In this document: piece by piece, positions 1-11,184 of the stretch
Layout: the number at the start of each line of letters is the position of its first letter
How positions within the stretch are numbered: position 1 is the stretch's first letter
Source of the DNA: Pempheris klunzingeri
Lineage: Eukaryota; Chordata; Actinopteri; Acropomatiformes; Pempheridae
Assembly: GCF_042242105.1 (NCBI RefSeq)
Contig: NC_092029.1
Location: 12,751,885-12,815,884, forward strand
Length of the DNA: 64,000 nt
Reading direction: 5' to 3'
Position numbers and translations under genes: made by a program
Notes under the pieces: generated by a model
Told to the model about the DNA's origin: nothing
The model's database searches: none
What the model saw: the letters and a program-made list of their open reading frames with translations, nothing else

Positions 1-2165
1 GAGATGGATAGCAACCACAACACATCAAATAAAATGTCACATCAAATTAGATTACCTTCCCCCCCTGTACAAAAGCTAATGTGATCATGTACTCAGAGGA
101 GCACATATACAGTACATAGAGTGATTTGTAAAACAAAACAAAACAAAAAAAAACAACGTAGCTGATTTCCAAACAAATGCATTCACACCATGGGCAGGAT
201 GTCAGATTTATAGTATATATCTAATCAAGGCTACAAACAGAAGACACCCCTTGTAATTCAGTAGCAATTAGCATTGTTTGTTTGTCTCTGTTGTCAGGGC
301 AAATGTGGCTATGTTAAGGCAGTATTATTCCCACAAACCCTCAGACCATTCTTCTGTGTGGATGACCACGACAACAAGACCAATCTTGTCTGAAATGCTT
401 CCATGCCACAAGACATAAACAATAAACAAACGGTTGGTAAAGGGACTGTTTGGTGTAATAGATAATGGTTACACAAGCCAGTGTAGACACACCCCAAACC
501 TCAGGACCCAGTCAGCTGAGTATTTCTGGAACAAACCACACTTGGGACAAGGCTGCATTATTTACAGCTCATGTCATTTCCTGCCTCAAAGTGTTAAATG
601 AGAATGTTGCTACAAGCAGTGGACACCATAACAACAGCTTTGTCTTGTTAGCTTGCAAAGATATATGAAAACACCATAAGAAAATATTTTTAGTGTAGAT
701 AAAATATTATTTTGTTTTATATTGTAATGTTTTTGTATCCTCCTGCATAACACCACTGCAATGTGATAAATTGTTTAATTCACACTAATTATGTATTAAT
801 ACAGCAATCTGTTCTTGCACTGGAGAGACAGCTTCAGGGTAAGCGTCTAAAATTAGCTCAATCAGAGTACAATCGGGATTCAAAGTGTGCACCCACACCT
901 GCACACAGTGATGCAGAGGAGTCACATGGCTGGTGATGCTGTTCTCAGCTTTCACAGAAACTGCCACCTCAGATGCCACAGAGGAAGCTGCCATATTGGA
1001 TCTCAGCTCTGGTGTCACATGACTTCTTAGCTACTTTGCGAGCCTCATCAGTCTGGTGCTGTCTGTAAGGGATGTGTGATTTTGCCACACACGAGATAAA
1101 CTGCTTTGCAGTGGAGTCAAATAGTTGCAGTCCAAAAAAGATACACTCACGTTATTTGACTTCTAGGAAGGGGAAAGACTGAATAAATGCTGCTATCTGC
1201 TGCAAATACAGTGTACAAATGAAGGAAAAGTTAGAGCAGAGGTGAGATAAGATAAGAAAGCCTGAATTGCTCATTTTAATGTGCCAGAGGTTAAAAAGAA
1301 TAAACATGATGGCAGTAATTTATGCTGGTATTACAGCCACAGTAAGTTGCATGTGCAGTAGTCAGAGGATGATTGCCCACAATAAGACAGTCCTGCTGCT
1401 ACAGCAGAGTTAAGAAGGAGGAATAGACTTCATCCTGTCAGCTACTCTGGGGATTAGCTTTGCTATTGTCTGCTTCCCGTCTATCCACATACAGAAACAA
1501 ACACGGACACTCACATGCACATAGTATATTGCAATGTATGTGTGCACGTGCAAGCAGGTACACGCACACACAGAGCAAACACACAGCAGGCATGTGCACA
1601 CATAAACACAGACAGTAAATACAAACAAAAACAAGGCGATCCTGCAATGTCTCACACACTGGCTCACTCAATCTCATTTGTGATTATTTCTTTCCAACAA
1701 AAAAGAAAAAGGTCCTCAATTTTATGTCATTAATTCTGCCCTACTGCATAGTTCTATGCACAAACTAACAACTGCAATCTCAATCATGAGGAAATAACTC
1801 CACAGAAAGCAAAGCAAACTACAGCAGAGGTAAGAACTGAATGTTAGACAAATCATAATTATTTGTTACCTAAAAATGTCAAATGTACTTGAGTACTGCA
1901 TACTGTACCATCACATACCTCATCCAGTTATGTCCTTCACATACCACACATTTAGAAGTCGTATGAACTTGAATTCCAATACTCCACAGATAAGACTTGC
2001 AGGGTTATACGCAGAAAGGATAAGATGCATGTAAGACATTTTTACAAAAGAGTAAGTGCCTTTATCTCATACTGTTTTGCTGTGTCATGCCAAGCACTAG
2101 GTCACCTCTAAAACCACTGCAAGCCGAGGTGGAGCAGTGTGAGTGAGTAAGCATTTTACGCCTAC
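1..2165 (-). other. syne1: syne1 intron 1 (partial)
   Basis: This stretch lies downstream, on the minus strand, of the first coding exon of syne1. I searched it by eye for the next expected exon, which should encode the start of the first calponin-homology domain (DEQEIVQKRTF-like), and did not find it. The intron therefore appears to continue past the left edge. It is AT-rich, with CA/TG-rich sequence around 1500-1620. No other exon, RNA gene or recognisable transposon was seen. Confidence 0.6.
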
Positions 2166-2232
2166 CTTGCAGCTTCTGCATCACATTGGCAATATTCCGA
2201 GAAGAGTGTCCAAAGTGTCTGGGTGATGCCAT
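2166..2232 (-). CDS. syne1: Nesprin-1, first coding exon
   Basis: On the minus strand an ATG at 2232 opens 22 codons that begin MASPRHFGHSSRNIA and end NVMQKLQ. One G is left before a GTAGG splice donor at 2165. Human nesprin-1 (SYNE1) starts with a short variable segment followed by DIANVMQRLQ and then DEQEI. The wording IANVMQxLQ, the exon length and the split Asp codon (G then AT/AC) all fit. Nesprin-1 is a giant spectrin-repeat protein of the outer nuclear envelope that links the LINC complex to actin. Only the residues just before its actin-binding CH domains are here. The position also fits, since SYNE1 and MYCT1 are divergent neighbours in human. Teleosts may carry syne1a and syne1b, and I cannot tell which this is. 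Confidence 0.85.
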
Positions 2233-2498
2233 GCTGCTGTCCTCAGGTCACCAAAGTCACGTCCCAGCTCCTGTCAGTCACTTTGCCAAGGCGCTCATCC
2301 TGTGATCAGGACTCTGATTGGGCCGCAGTGGTTCTGTGTTTTCACACTCAGTGCAGACATCCAGAATGAATCATGTCCATGTAGCTGTGTTTCTCTTTTC
2401 AAGTCATCCCTGTTACAGTAGCAGGCTGCAATCCTCGCACTCGGTGAAGCTCCTCCCCTGATGATGACGATGATGTAAGTGCATACTGTATGTGTATA

Positions 2499-2526
<28 letters not shown>
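2499..2526. repeat. (GT)n microsatellite
   Basis: Fourteen uninterrupted GT units lie upstream of syne1. Tracts of this length are usually polymorphic in fish. Confidence 0.95.
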
Positions 2527-2529
<3 letters not shown>

Positions 2530-5500
2530 CTCGCCTACGCTGAGTCGTTTACTTCTGCAGGCAAGACAGCTTCCTGGTCTGCATGCACTGCCACCTGGTG
2601 TCCAATCACAAGGGACAAGGGCTGGCTCTTCCTTCTCATTGAGACATCAGCACCAATAGTGTACCAGGTACCTTCTCATTCCTACTGGCTCCACCGTGAG
2701 AGATTTGTGTATGTGGGAGCGTCAGTGTGCCAGCAACTGAGAAAGTGACAGAGAAACGCCATGAGGGAAGAAAAGAGAACAGAATTATCAGCAGCAAACT
2801 TAGCCTGGCAACAACACATTTCTACATTAATGTGAAATTAGACGCTAAAATCCACCCTAAAACAGGACACTGTAATTTGTCAGTGTGATTTCAGACAGTG
2901 AAGGCAACAACCACAAACACAGAGAATTTCTTATTAAGGACTTAGATTGATGATATCAACTGACACATTGTTGCAAATCTTTTAGTGATCAATCTTGAAT
3001 TATTTCTATTTGACTGGGTGGTTGAAGCAAAACTTGAAAAAGTCTATGGCTCAGGCTTTATCTATCTACATAATGCTTGCTAAAATAATAGACAAATAAG
3101 TATGAATATCAACTAAGAATACTGAGAATAACCTCTCAAAGATCGTGATAAAAATCTGAGACAAAAGGGAAGCATAAGTATAGACAGGTGGAAAATAACT
3201 AGTAGAGAAAATTAAAGGCACGCAAAGAATCCATGTTGAGTGTTTTGTAATTATTTAAGAACTGTTACAATATACCGACTTTAGTGTCATGGACCCAGTA
3301 ATATTAACTTAAACATAAACTGGTGTTTAGGGTTAATGCACAAAATTAGTTTTAGTTGGATATATGGCTTCTATCTGTGACGCAGAAAATATCCTTTAGA
3401 GAAGTCACCATGGGTTGCTCCATTATTCAGTGCTTATTGAGCTGCTCTAGGATTTATCCCATGACATCATCATTTCAGTCTGCCCGAAAGCTGCTCAGGC
3501 TAAAGGGGGATTTGTTCCAATTCACAAATCAAAATCTGGACAACACCTCTAAAAAAACTAATAGAAATGTTATATTATAAATTCTAAATTACATTATATA
3601 TAACTAAAATGTGAAGACAATTTTGGCACCTAGAAAGGAAATCTGATATGAGTAAACAGTCAATCAAAACACACCCCTGCCAATAAAACATCTCTCCAAA
3701 ACTCTACATCCAAGATAGGCTACCGTACAATGGATCAATGCCATTCTTTGAAATGCAGGAGAGGGGTGTGATGAACTACTGGGCTCTGAGCACTTATCAC
3801 GATGTGTAATCCCATTAGACAAGTCCTTTCATCATCATCTCAGGAGAGCTCTTAGAGGGGCTGAAAGGGGAGCTACGCTGCCCGAGCCACAGCCTCATTC
3901 AGTAAAGTGAGAGATAGAGGATTGGGCATGAAAAACATAAAAGCTGATAAATTATTATTGATTGCAGATCCTAAGCTCAATTTTGGTATATTAATGACAC
4001 TGAATATATGCATGTTGAATTAAATCTGTTGTGATGACAGTGTTGGGCAATCTGCCTCTGAGATGTATTAATTGAATGGCATTAAGTTATTAAGCTAGTA
4101 GGTGCAGCATGAGTCTAATTTCGTGGGTATGGACTGACAGGAAAACTGAACAGCCCTCTACTGTTTATTTTGGAGTCCAGGTTTCTTTTTCTCTGTATCG
4201 TCTAGGCTCTCTTTTGAAGCTCTGCTGTGTACCGTTTGTCTACAGTGACTGAGTAAACACGATGCTCACTGGAGAAAAAAACCCACATAATGATATGGTG
4301 GGGAGGGTGATTATTCAGATTTAGGAAGTGGTGAAATGTTTTTTTATTGTATTGTTGGCAAAGTTCTCCACCCAATAAATGCTCCAGTTTCTCCATATTG
4401 TCAATGGAAATGACACTGGCCAAAATATGACATAAACTAAATATAATCCATCAAATTAACATTCTCGCCCAATCCAACTGCAGTAGCATAACCGGGAACA
4501 AATCACTTATCTTCATTGTTCAACGTCAAACCCACCCAGGAACAACTAAATCAGCAATTTATCACAATAAATGCACACATGAATCTAACCATTTTATATT
4601 AGTTATGCTGTCAGAATCAGCTGTTTGACATGCCAGTGTGATACATTGTGGGATTTAGTTGAATTGGCCAGCTCCTCTGCAGCAGGGTCGGACTGCTGAT
4701 TCCTGCATTTTTTACGCAGCTCGGCTCGGGGTGACCTCTACCGTCCAGATCCCCACAGGACCAAACACATTCAGCAAAAGGGAGAGCAGACGCTGCTGCA
4801 GCAGCGGAGAGCAGAGAGCAGAGACAAAGCACAGGGGGTCAATAGGAAATCTTCCTTCAGTAGCCAAACCTGTTAAAATCCGTTTTCTTATCTAATCATT
4901 GCAGAGAGCAGAGAGCTGGGACTAAGACTGCTCGTGTGGTAATCTCTGTCATGCATAGTCAGCAGTTTCCTAAAATTTCATTAGAAAGTTTGTTGTCAAC
5001 CTGCATGTCAAAATAAACATAATGCCAAAGAATGAAATGCTGCTCTGCAACTCAATTTTATGTACTGACAAACTATCTGTCTAAATTAACATTTCAATGT
5101 AGTCTTGACTCTGATTTTTCCTTTAAAAAAGCAAACAAATCCTCATCCTCCTCGTTACAAATGGCATTGCATAAGTTACACAGATGTTTGAAGCCCAATG
5201 TATACCAAGGTTATAAGACATCAAAAGGATGTAGATTCAATTCACAACCCCATTCAAGTTTTCTAGAAAGAAAAGGCTACAAATTGTCACACATCTTGCA
5301 AAACTGGACAGTGGAATCACTGCCTTTGTTATGGCAGACCATTCTTTGTCATCCCTTGTTCATCACTCTGCATAAGCTATGTGGGATGAATTTTCTGCAA
5401 AAATACATGAAGGGTGATGTAGTACTTCTGTGGAAAAATACAGGTTGATTAGCTAACCTGGATGTTTGAATGGACAGGTTTGGAGTGGGCCTGCTCACTG

Positions 5501-7195
5501 TGGCACGATGAGATGTGCTGTGAGGTTTTCCTGTAGCATTACTCCATCTACTGGCCAAGGAGGGGATAAAAGAAACACATGGTGTAGGGTAGGCCGTCGC
5601 CCCAGGCTGGTTTTCTAACCAACTCAGCCTCTCCACATACAAATATCGCTGACCAGAGGGGTATCATATTTTGAATCATAACATATCCCTTTTCCTTCCT
5701 TCCTATCTTAGTTTATGCATAATTCATAGTTTATACATTCACAAAAGCTAAAAAATGTTAAACTTTTCGCTGTTCTGTATAATGTCTAGAACACAGAAAA
5801 CAAATTTCCTTATCAAGATACTAAGGACAGCACACTGTAATTTCCCACCACTGCCCAGTGACATTTTGAGAAGGCCATGAACTTAAGCTACAAAGCTCAA
5901 AGAATGTCACCTCCACCTCTGAGCAGAACGGCTCATTACACTGCAATTACTCTACAGCAGAACACAATGGCCACACATGCTATTTTACGGTGTTGTGGGT
6001 GTTTGTTGGTTATTTTGGACAAGTTTTACAGCAGAGCCAACAATCAAGGGAAGTTCAGGCTTTGGACGGGCTACTCTTTCTCTCTCTCTGTCTTTGCCAG
6101 TGAGAAGGCCAGAAGTAATCAGCTTCTTAGTAAAGCACAATCACAAAGTATCACAGTATTTTTTCACTTTAAAGGACATTAGTAATAGGCTGACTGGATT
6201 CATGATGAGGTTGAATTTAAGGGGAAGGATGGTTTATGGTCAACTCTGGAAAGTTAAATCCAAAGCTGGGGGGGCAAACGAGCCGGTCTACATTGGATGC
6301 ATACCAATAAGACTACTCGCGTCCTTTCCGTCTCACTGTATTGATGACCTTGCAGATTTGGCTTGGACTGGATTAAAACAATGCTGACTGTGGGACCAAG
6401 GAGCCACATGAAGAGCTTCGTTTGTATTCACTGTATCCTGATTCATCAAATAAAAAAAGCTGAAAGCCAAAAGTGTTGGTGCAATGAAAGTAGCTGTGCT
6501 GCTTTTCTATCTTATCAAACTACAATGTTATTACTGGGTCTCTCCAACTGAGAGAGGACCAGACGTCCGATACAGGCACAGCTGACCTGGCAGACACAGT
6601 GGAAAGACTGAGCTTACTAACAAAAACGCTGAAAATCAGAACAGGCCGATAGCTACATGCTCACAGTCTGTTAAAAATGTACCATAGTAGTATAATTTTT
6701 GCATCATTAAAACTGGGAATTAAAGACACTCATAGTATTGCCACCATCAATTCCAGCTGTGGTTTTGCCTCTAATACCTATTTCAGACCTGAGGCTGTAA
6801 CTCCTGGTACATCTTATGGCAACTTATGGTCTCTGTGGTGGAAGGAAAAAATATGAGAGATTGAGATATTTATCATTTCTGAAAGGAGTGTGGTGGACGT
6901 TCCTATGGTAAAAGCTTAAGAGTTTTACTGCGTTTGGGTGACACTGTTTTACATTAATCAACCTGAAGGAAATGATGGGAGAGGAAGTGATTACAGCAAC
7001 ACCCTGTCTCCCCAACTCCAGGATCTCTGTCCTGGATAGATAAGCCACTCCTGTTGCTAATTTCAAGCAGAAAAGCAGGAAATGTGACAGTGTAGTTTTC
7101 CGCTTCCATAAACAAGACGACTGCCAGAGTTAGCCGCCAGTCCTGTGTGCCTCTGGGCTGAGTCTCCCTACGAGGGAGACAGACATTACTAACAG

Positions 7196-7345
7196 AGAAA
7201 GTGAGCAAGGGACGAGAGAGGGAGAAAGTGAGAGAACAGGAAAGAGGGGAGGCAAGAACACAGGAAAATCCATCAAGAGGAAAGAGAGATAGTCAAGAAT
7301 TGACAGAAGACGAGGAGAAGGGAGAAGAAGAGAGAGTGAAAGACA
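7196..7345 (+). promoter_or_regulatory. myct1: Purine-rich myct1 leader/promoter tract
   Basis: About 150 bases directly upstream of the myct1 ATG are almost all A and G on the plus strand (gagagaggga, gaacaggaaag, cacaggaaa and so on). Several GGAA cores, the ETS-factor binding core, are present. MYCT1 is an endothelial gene in mammals, where ETS factors are typical activators, so an ETS-responsive 5' region is plausible. The transcription start is not defined by sequence, so the tract could be promoter, 5' UTR or both. Confidence 0.4.
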
Positions 7346-7399
7346 GACTGAACTGAGTATCAGTCTGTCTTCTTCTCTTTCAACACAACAGATAAAGTC

Positions 7400-8951
7400 A
7401 TGGCTGAAAACAACACAAATCTCTTTCTGGAAATACTTCAGTCTTTTGATGCTGGTGAGTTGTTTTTAACTTCCCTTCCCTTTTAGCTGGTCTTTTCATG
7501 TGGTCTCTCTGATTGGCACTGTTGTTCTCTTAGGAATTCAAGCATTAATCGCCTTTCTTACAAAGCATGGTCCCGTTTCTTTTTGAGGATTACTTTATAC
7601 AACATATTATCATATACAAGGAAACCTTTCTCAATTGTTACAAATGCTCATTCCAAATCTATAAGGGACTGACATGTTTTTCTTAGTGCTTTTTCCAGTT
7701 TCCCCAAATGTCATTTCCAGATGACTTTTGACCAGTGTCTCCTTTCCCTTTTCCAAAAGTTAAAGAAAAAAAGCTGCTGTGGAAATATGGCTGGTAGCAA
7801 AGTTGGTTCAGTGTTTTTAACGCTTAACTGTATTGAAAGGAAATTGATTTGTTTTCCCTGGCAGCAGTCCAGCAGGATTTGTCTTAGCCACTGCATTCTC
7901 TCTCTTCTTTCAAGCTCGCTTATGTTGGCACTACAGCTTCCAAGGCAAAGAAGCAATGAGCAAAAAGTCAGGGCCTTTTTTGATGGAATGAAACGTAATC
8001 AGTTTGTTGTCTCAAAAAAAACTTGCTCTGGTAAACATGAAAGAGGAAAGCCTATTCTTATTTTGTCAAGGGGCACCATCTTGCAAGACACTGTTGGCAA
8101 TCCTCCATTTGTTACAAACAGATGGTTTTTGTGAGCTTGGTAAGGGCATAGATTCTAATTAAAATTCCTTCCATTCCCAAGGGATGATTAAAAAAGACAC
8201 TAAGGCATTAAGGCTAAAGTGCAGTTAGATGTATTGCACATGCATTTTTAAACTCTTATCCCACACAGTGAATCTGAGGAGTAAATAAGTCAATGAGGCA
8301 GAGGAGATAAAAACAAATCACATACAAACCAAGCCATCAAAAATATATAGTGAAGCTCAAGATGATAAAATATCCTTTTTAATGTGTATTTCTCTGTTCA
8401 CAGTCCCCCTGATCATCACATTCTGTGTGTCGATGGGGGTGGGTCTGGTCTTGGGGGCCCTGGTTTACGTGATCTTGACTTGGATGTCCCGACGCAGAGC
8501 AGGCTCTGCCAGCATCACCCGCCGTCCTCCTCGCCAATCACGCACATCTTCCCGTAACCGCCCTGGCTTTAACCGCAACAGCAGCTATGACCGCCGTAGC
8601 AACAACAGTTTGGTCAGTGCTGCTTTCAGTTTCCACCGCCAGACTTCCTCCCCAGATCACCTCGACCCTCTCGGGCATAAATCCAGCTTCAGGGCCTCCA
8701 CCTTCCACCCTCTCCTCCAGTGCAGCCAAATTGCAAGGGAAGCAGAGGAGGGGAGCCAGACCACGCTGCCTCGTACACCGACCCTGACCACGGCGACTGG
8801 GTCAGCTCAAACAGCGGGCCAGGCAGCTACCATCTCACCCAGACCTGAGTCATTTTGGGGAAACAACGGCTTGAGGGGTTTCCATGCGACACAGACCCCA
8901 CCACCAGCTTATGAGAGCATTATTAGAGCTTATCAGGAAACATGCACCTGA
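7400..8951 (+). CDS. myct1: Myc target protein 1
   Basis: The coding sequence is 7400-7454 joined to 8404-8951, 603 bases giving 200 residues. The donor is GCTG|GTGAGT and the acceptor ttcacag, in phase 1. The 949-bp intron holds nothing recognisable. The protein starts MAENNTNLFLEI, has one hydrophobic segment at about residues 19-45, then an RRR basic cluster at 48-50. It has a Ser/Arg-rich middle, a SSFRASTFHPLLQC block and a C-terminal PPAYESI motif, all shared with mammalian MYCT1. PPAY fits the PPxY consensus for WW-domain partners. MYCT1 is a small membrane protein of endothelial and haematopoietic stem cells, first described as a Myc target. The fish form has only a short N-terminal head before the membrane segment. 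Two AATAAA-like signals follow, the clearer at 9802. Confidence 0.93.
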
Positions 8952-9801
8952 GAGGAGTGAGACCACCATTCTGACTCTAACTAAATGAGCCCAGAGTTGT
9001 AAATGGATTTACAAATTATACTGAACAAGATCTGTATTGATTTTTATGACCAGATGAAGCTGTGGAGTGTACAAGGACAACTAGATCAATTGTGTGCCCA
9101 CAATAACACCCTAAAACAACAATCAATTTTGGTTGCCTTTTGGTTTGTTAATATACTGTATATCTGATGTTGACTAATGCATACTTGCCTTTCATCATTC
9201 AATACTTGTGTAAAATATCTTAAAACAATCATTTGACTCTCTTACCAGCATGGCAGTGACTGCTTACAAACAGGAATTATTCTGCTTAAAAATTAGCAGT
9301 CTATATTTAGTGGTGATTGACACTCAACCATGGTTGCACAGACTCCTTGTTTAATTTAGACAAGGCAAAAATCTACAGCTACACACTGATGACTGGGCAT
9401 TTATGCTGCAAACAAAGACTTCTCCTTTGTCCCTGCTGATCATCTAATAACTATGCAAAAGAGAATGATTGTGTGTGTGTGCCCTAAAGGAGGGCAAGTG
9501 TTTGTGTGTTAACCTGTATTTAATAAATTGTACATGAGTCATTGACATTTCTTTGCAAAACCTGGTGGAGACAGCTTTAAATTCATGCGATGTTTTCATT
9601 GCTCCACCACACATTTTTGCAGAGCTATGGTATGAGGATGTGTGTGGTATTCAAAGTAATTTTGACTGTGTGTGTGTGTTTGCATGTACAGTATATGTGA
9701 GCGTGAGAAAGAGATGCACAGAAAGATGGGCATTATGTGTCCGAAGTTTTTGTACTTTATATTTGAATGGAATTTACAGAATTCTGCTCATAACTTAATG
9801 C

Positions 9802-9807
9802 AATAAA
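9802..9807 (+). terminator. myct1: Poly(A) signal, myct1 (candidate)
   Basis: A canonical AATAAA lies about 850 bases after the myct1 stop. An earlier AATAAA near 9521 is an alternative. Which one is used cannot be told from sequence. Confidence 0.5.
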
Positions 9808-10787
9808 AGCAAGAACAAAAGCAAAGACAAGTGAATTTCCATTCAGAGCTTGTGGTCTACAAAGCAGTAGCCTCATGTTGTGTAAGGCAACACAAGATAT
9901 GGACATAATAACATGAACACCTTTAAAATATTACAGCTCAATACAGTAGTGATCCAAATTGTTGACTGTAAGACAAATGTGGTGCACAATGTTGCATTGT
10001 GATGAGGATTGATGGAGACAATAACTACCTTATGAAAGACATACCTGATTGAATGTAATCTGATGCAATATCCCCAAAGCTAAAGCCTCAGGTCAACCAG
10101 CCAGCACCACCAGCATCTACACCTCTTTCTGTGCACATTATGATAGTTTGTATCTATCACAATTATTTTGTCCACCCCACTGAAGCAAACAGATAATTTG
10201 TTGTCCAGCCTCAGCTGGTATACCAAAGTAAAGCTTGTGAGGTGAAGGACACTGGTGCCTCTACAGGAGGAAAGGAGGACCAGCCCTCCTTTCAGTAAAA
10301 CCACATCACCATATACCATCATGTCATATTTTACTTCATGTTGAGTAAATAATGTCCCAATAACACAGCTCATAAATTATCACACACGGTACAGCAAAGT
10401 ATGTTTTTTTATGTTTTTACCTTCATGTCTGGTCGCGTTAGTTGCGCTACATGACGTCTTATTTGTGAGACCAGTTTGCGTGTTGTTTATGAACACCGGG
10501 AGCTGCTGCAACCGTGGAGAACATTACGGTAGTCCTTTTAAAACTTGTCAGTAGATAAACACGGTAAGCTCTGAATAAATACGACAGGGAAAGTTATAGA
10601 TATCGTCTGGACAGCTTTATGTTAGTACGCTGGCGTTGAGCTCTAAAAGTGAAGCGTTAGCCGAAAGCTAGCTAACGCTAAATGTTGAGTACGTTTGTTT
10701 AAGCTAACGTGCCGGTATGTTTAGCTGAAGTGTTCGTGTTGACAGTATGAGTTTCCTAAGGTTTGTTTGTGGGACATGAAGCTGGAT

Positions 10788-10810
10788 GACTGACTGACTG
10801 ACTGACTGAC
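10788..10810. repeat. (GACT)n microsatellite
   Basis: About six GACT units lie in the presumed 5' intron of serac1. Confidence 0.9.
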
Positions 10811-11184
10811 AGCTGAGGTGACAGACATAACTGGCTTAGTTATTCCTGGGCAATGCAGCTAAGTTGGCTAACGTTAGCTACAAGACTTATGAATGATTTG
10901 ACGCCTTACATAAGTTTACGTAAGTTAACTTAGTTGACAATAATTGGCATTAATTATTGCCATGACTTGGTTAGATGTTACTGTCGCTTGTTTGGTCATT
11001 AGAGTCTTGTAGCTGGACAACTATACACTTAGTTTACATTAAATTAGCTTTAGCATTAGTGTCATCTGACTCTACGATAAGGAAGTTTGTAGTGTGGGTT
11101 TGGCGTAGTTTAAATAAGTGGTTAGTCTTCTTTGTCCGTGTGATTAACTCAGTCCCAACATACTGTTTGACATGCAGACGGAGG

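Larger units (their letters stand above)
2233..7399. other. syne1-myct1 divergent intergenic region
   Basis: This is about 5.2 kb between the divergent starts of syne1 and myct1. It should hold the syne1 5' UTR and promoter just above 2232 and the myct1 promoter near 7200-7399. It contains a TG microsatellite at 2499-2526. Several open frames occur, the longest about 138 codons at 5032-5448, but none has a recognisable protein sequence, splice context or codon signature. I saw no RNA gene and no vip gene, although VIP lies next to MYCT1 in human. Confidence 0.6.
8952..11184 (+). other. myct1 3' UTR, then serac1 promoter and 5' UTR
   Basis: The first part, to about 9830, is probably myct1 3' UTR and includes GT-rich sequence near 9470 and 9670. 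From about 10400 the sequence turns CpG-richer and probably holds the serac1 promoter. A candidate non-coding first exon ends at 10563 with a GTAAGC donor and could splice to a tgcag acceptor at 11177. A (GACT)n tract lies at 10788-10810, and the 12-base palindrome GCTAACGTTAGC is at 10867-10878. An ATG at 11172, just upstream of the serac1 start and out of frame, would be intronic if that acceptor is used. Confidence 0.55.

Noticed and set aside
5032-5642. Frames of 138 and 97 codons between syne1 and myct1
   Set aside because: No known protein wording, no splice context and overlapping opposite-strand frames; typical of chance openness.
7721-8134. A 137-codon frame in the myct1 intron
   Set aside because: It lies wholly inside an intron bounded by good splice sites and resembles no protein.
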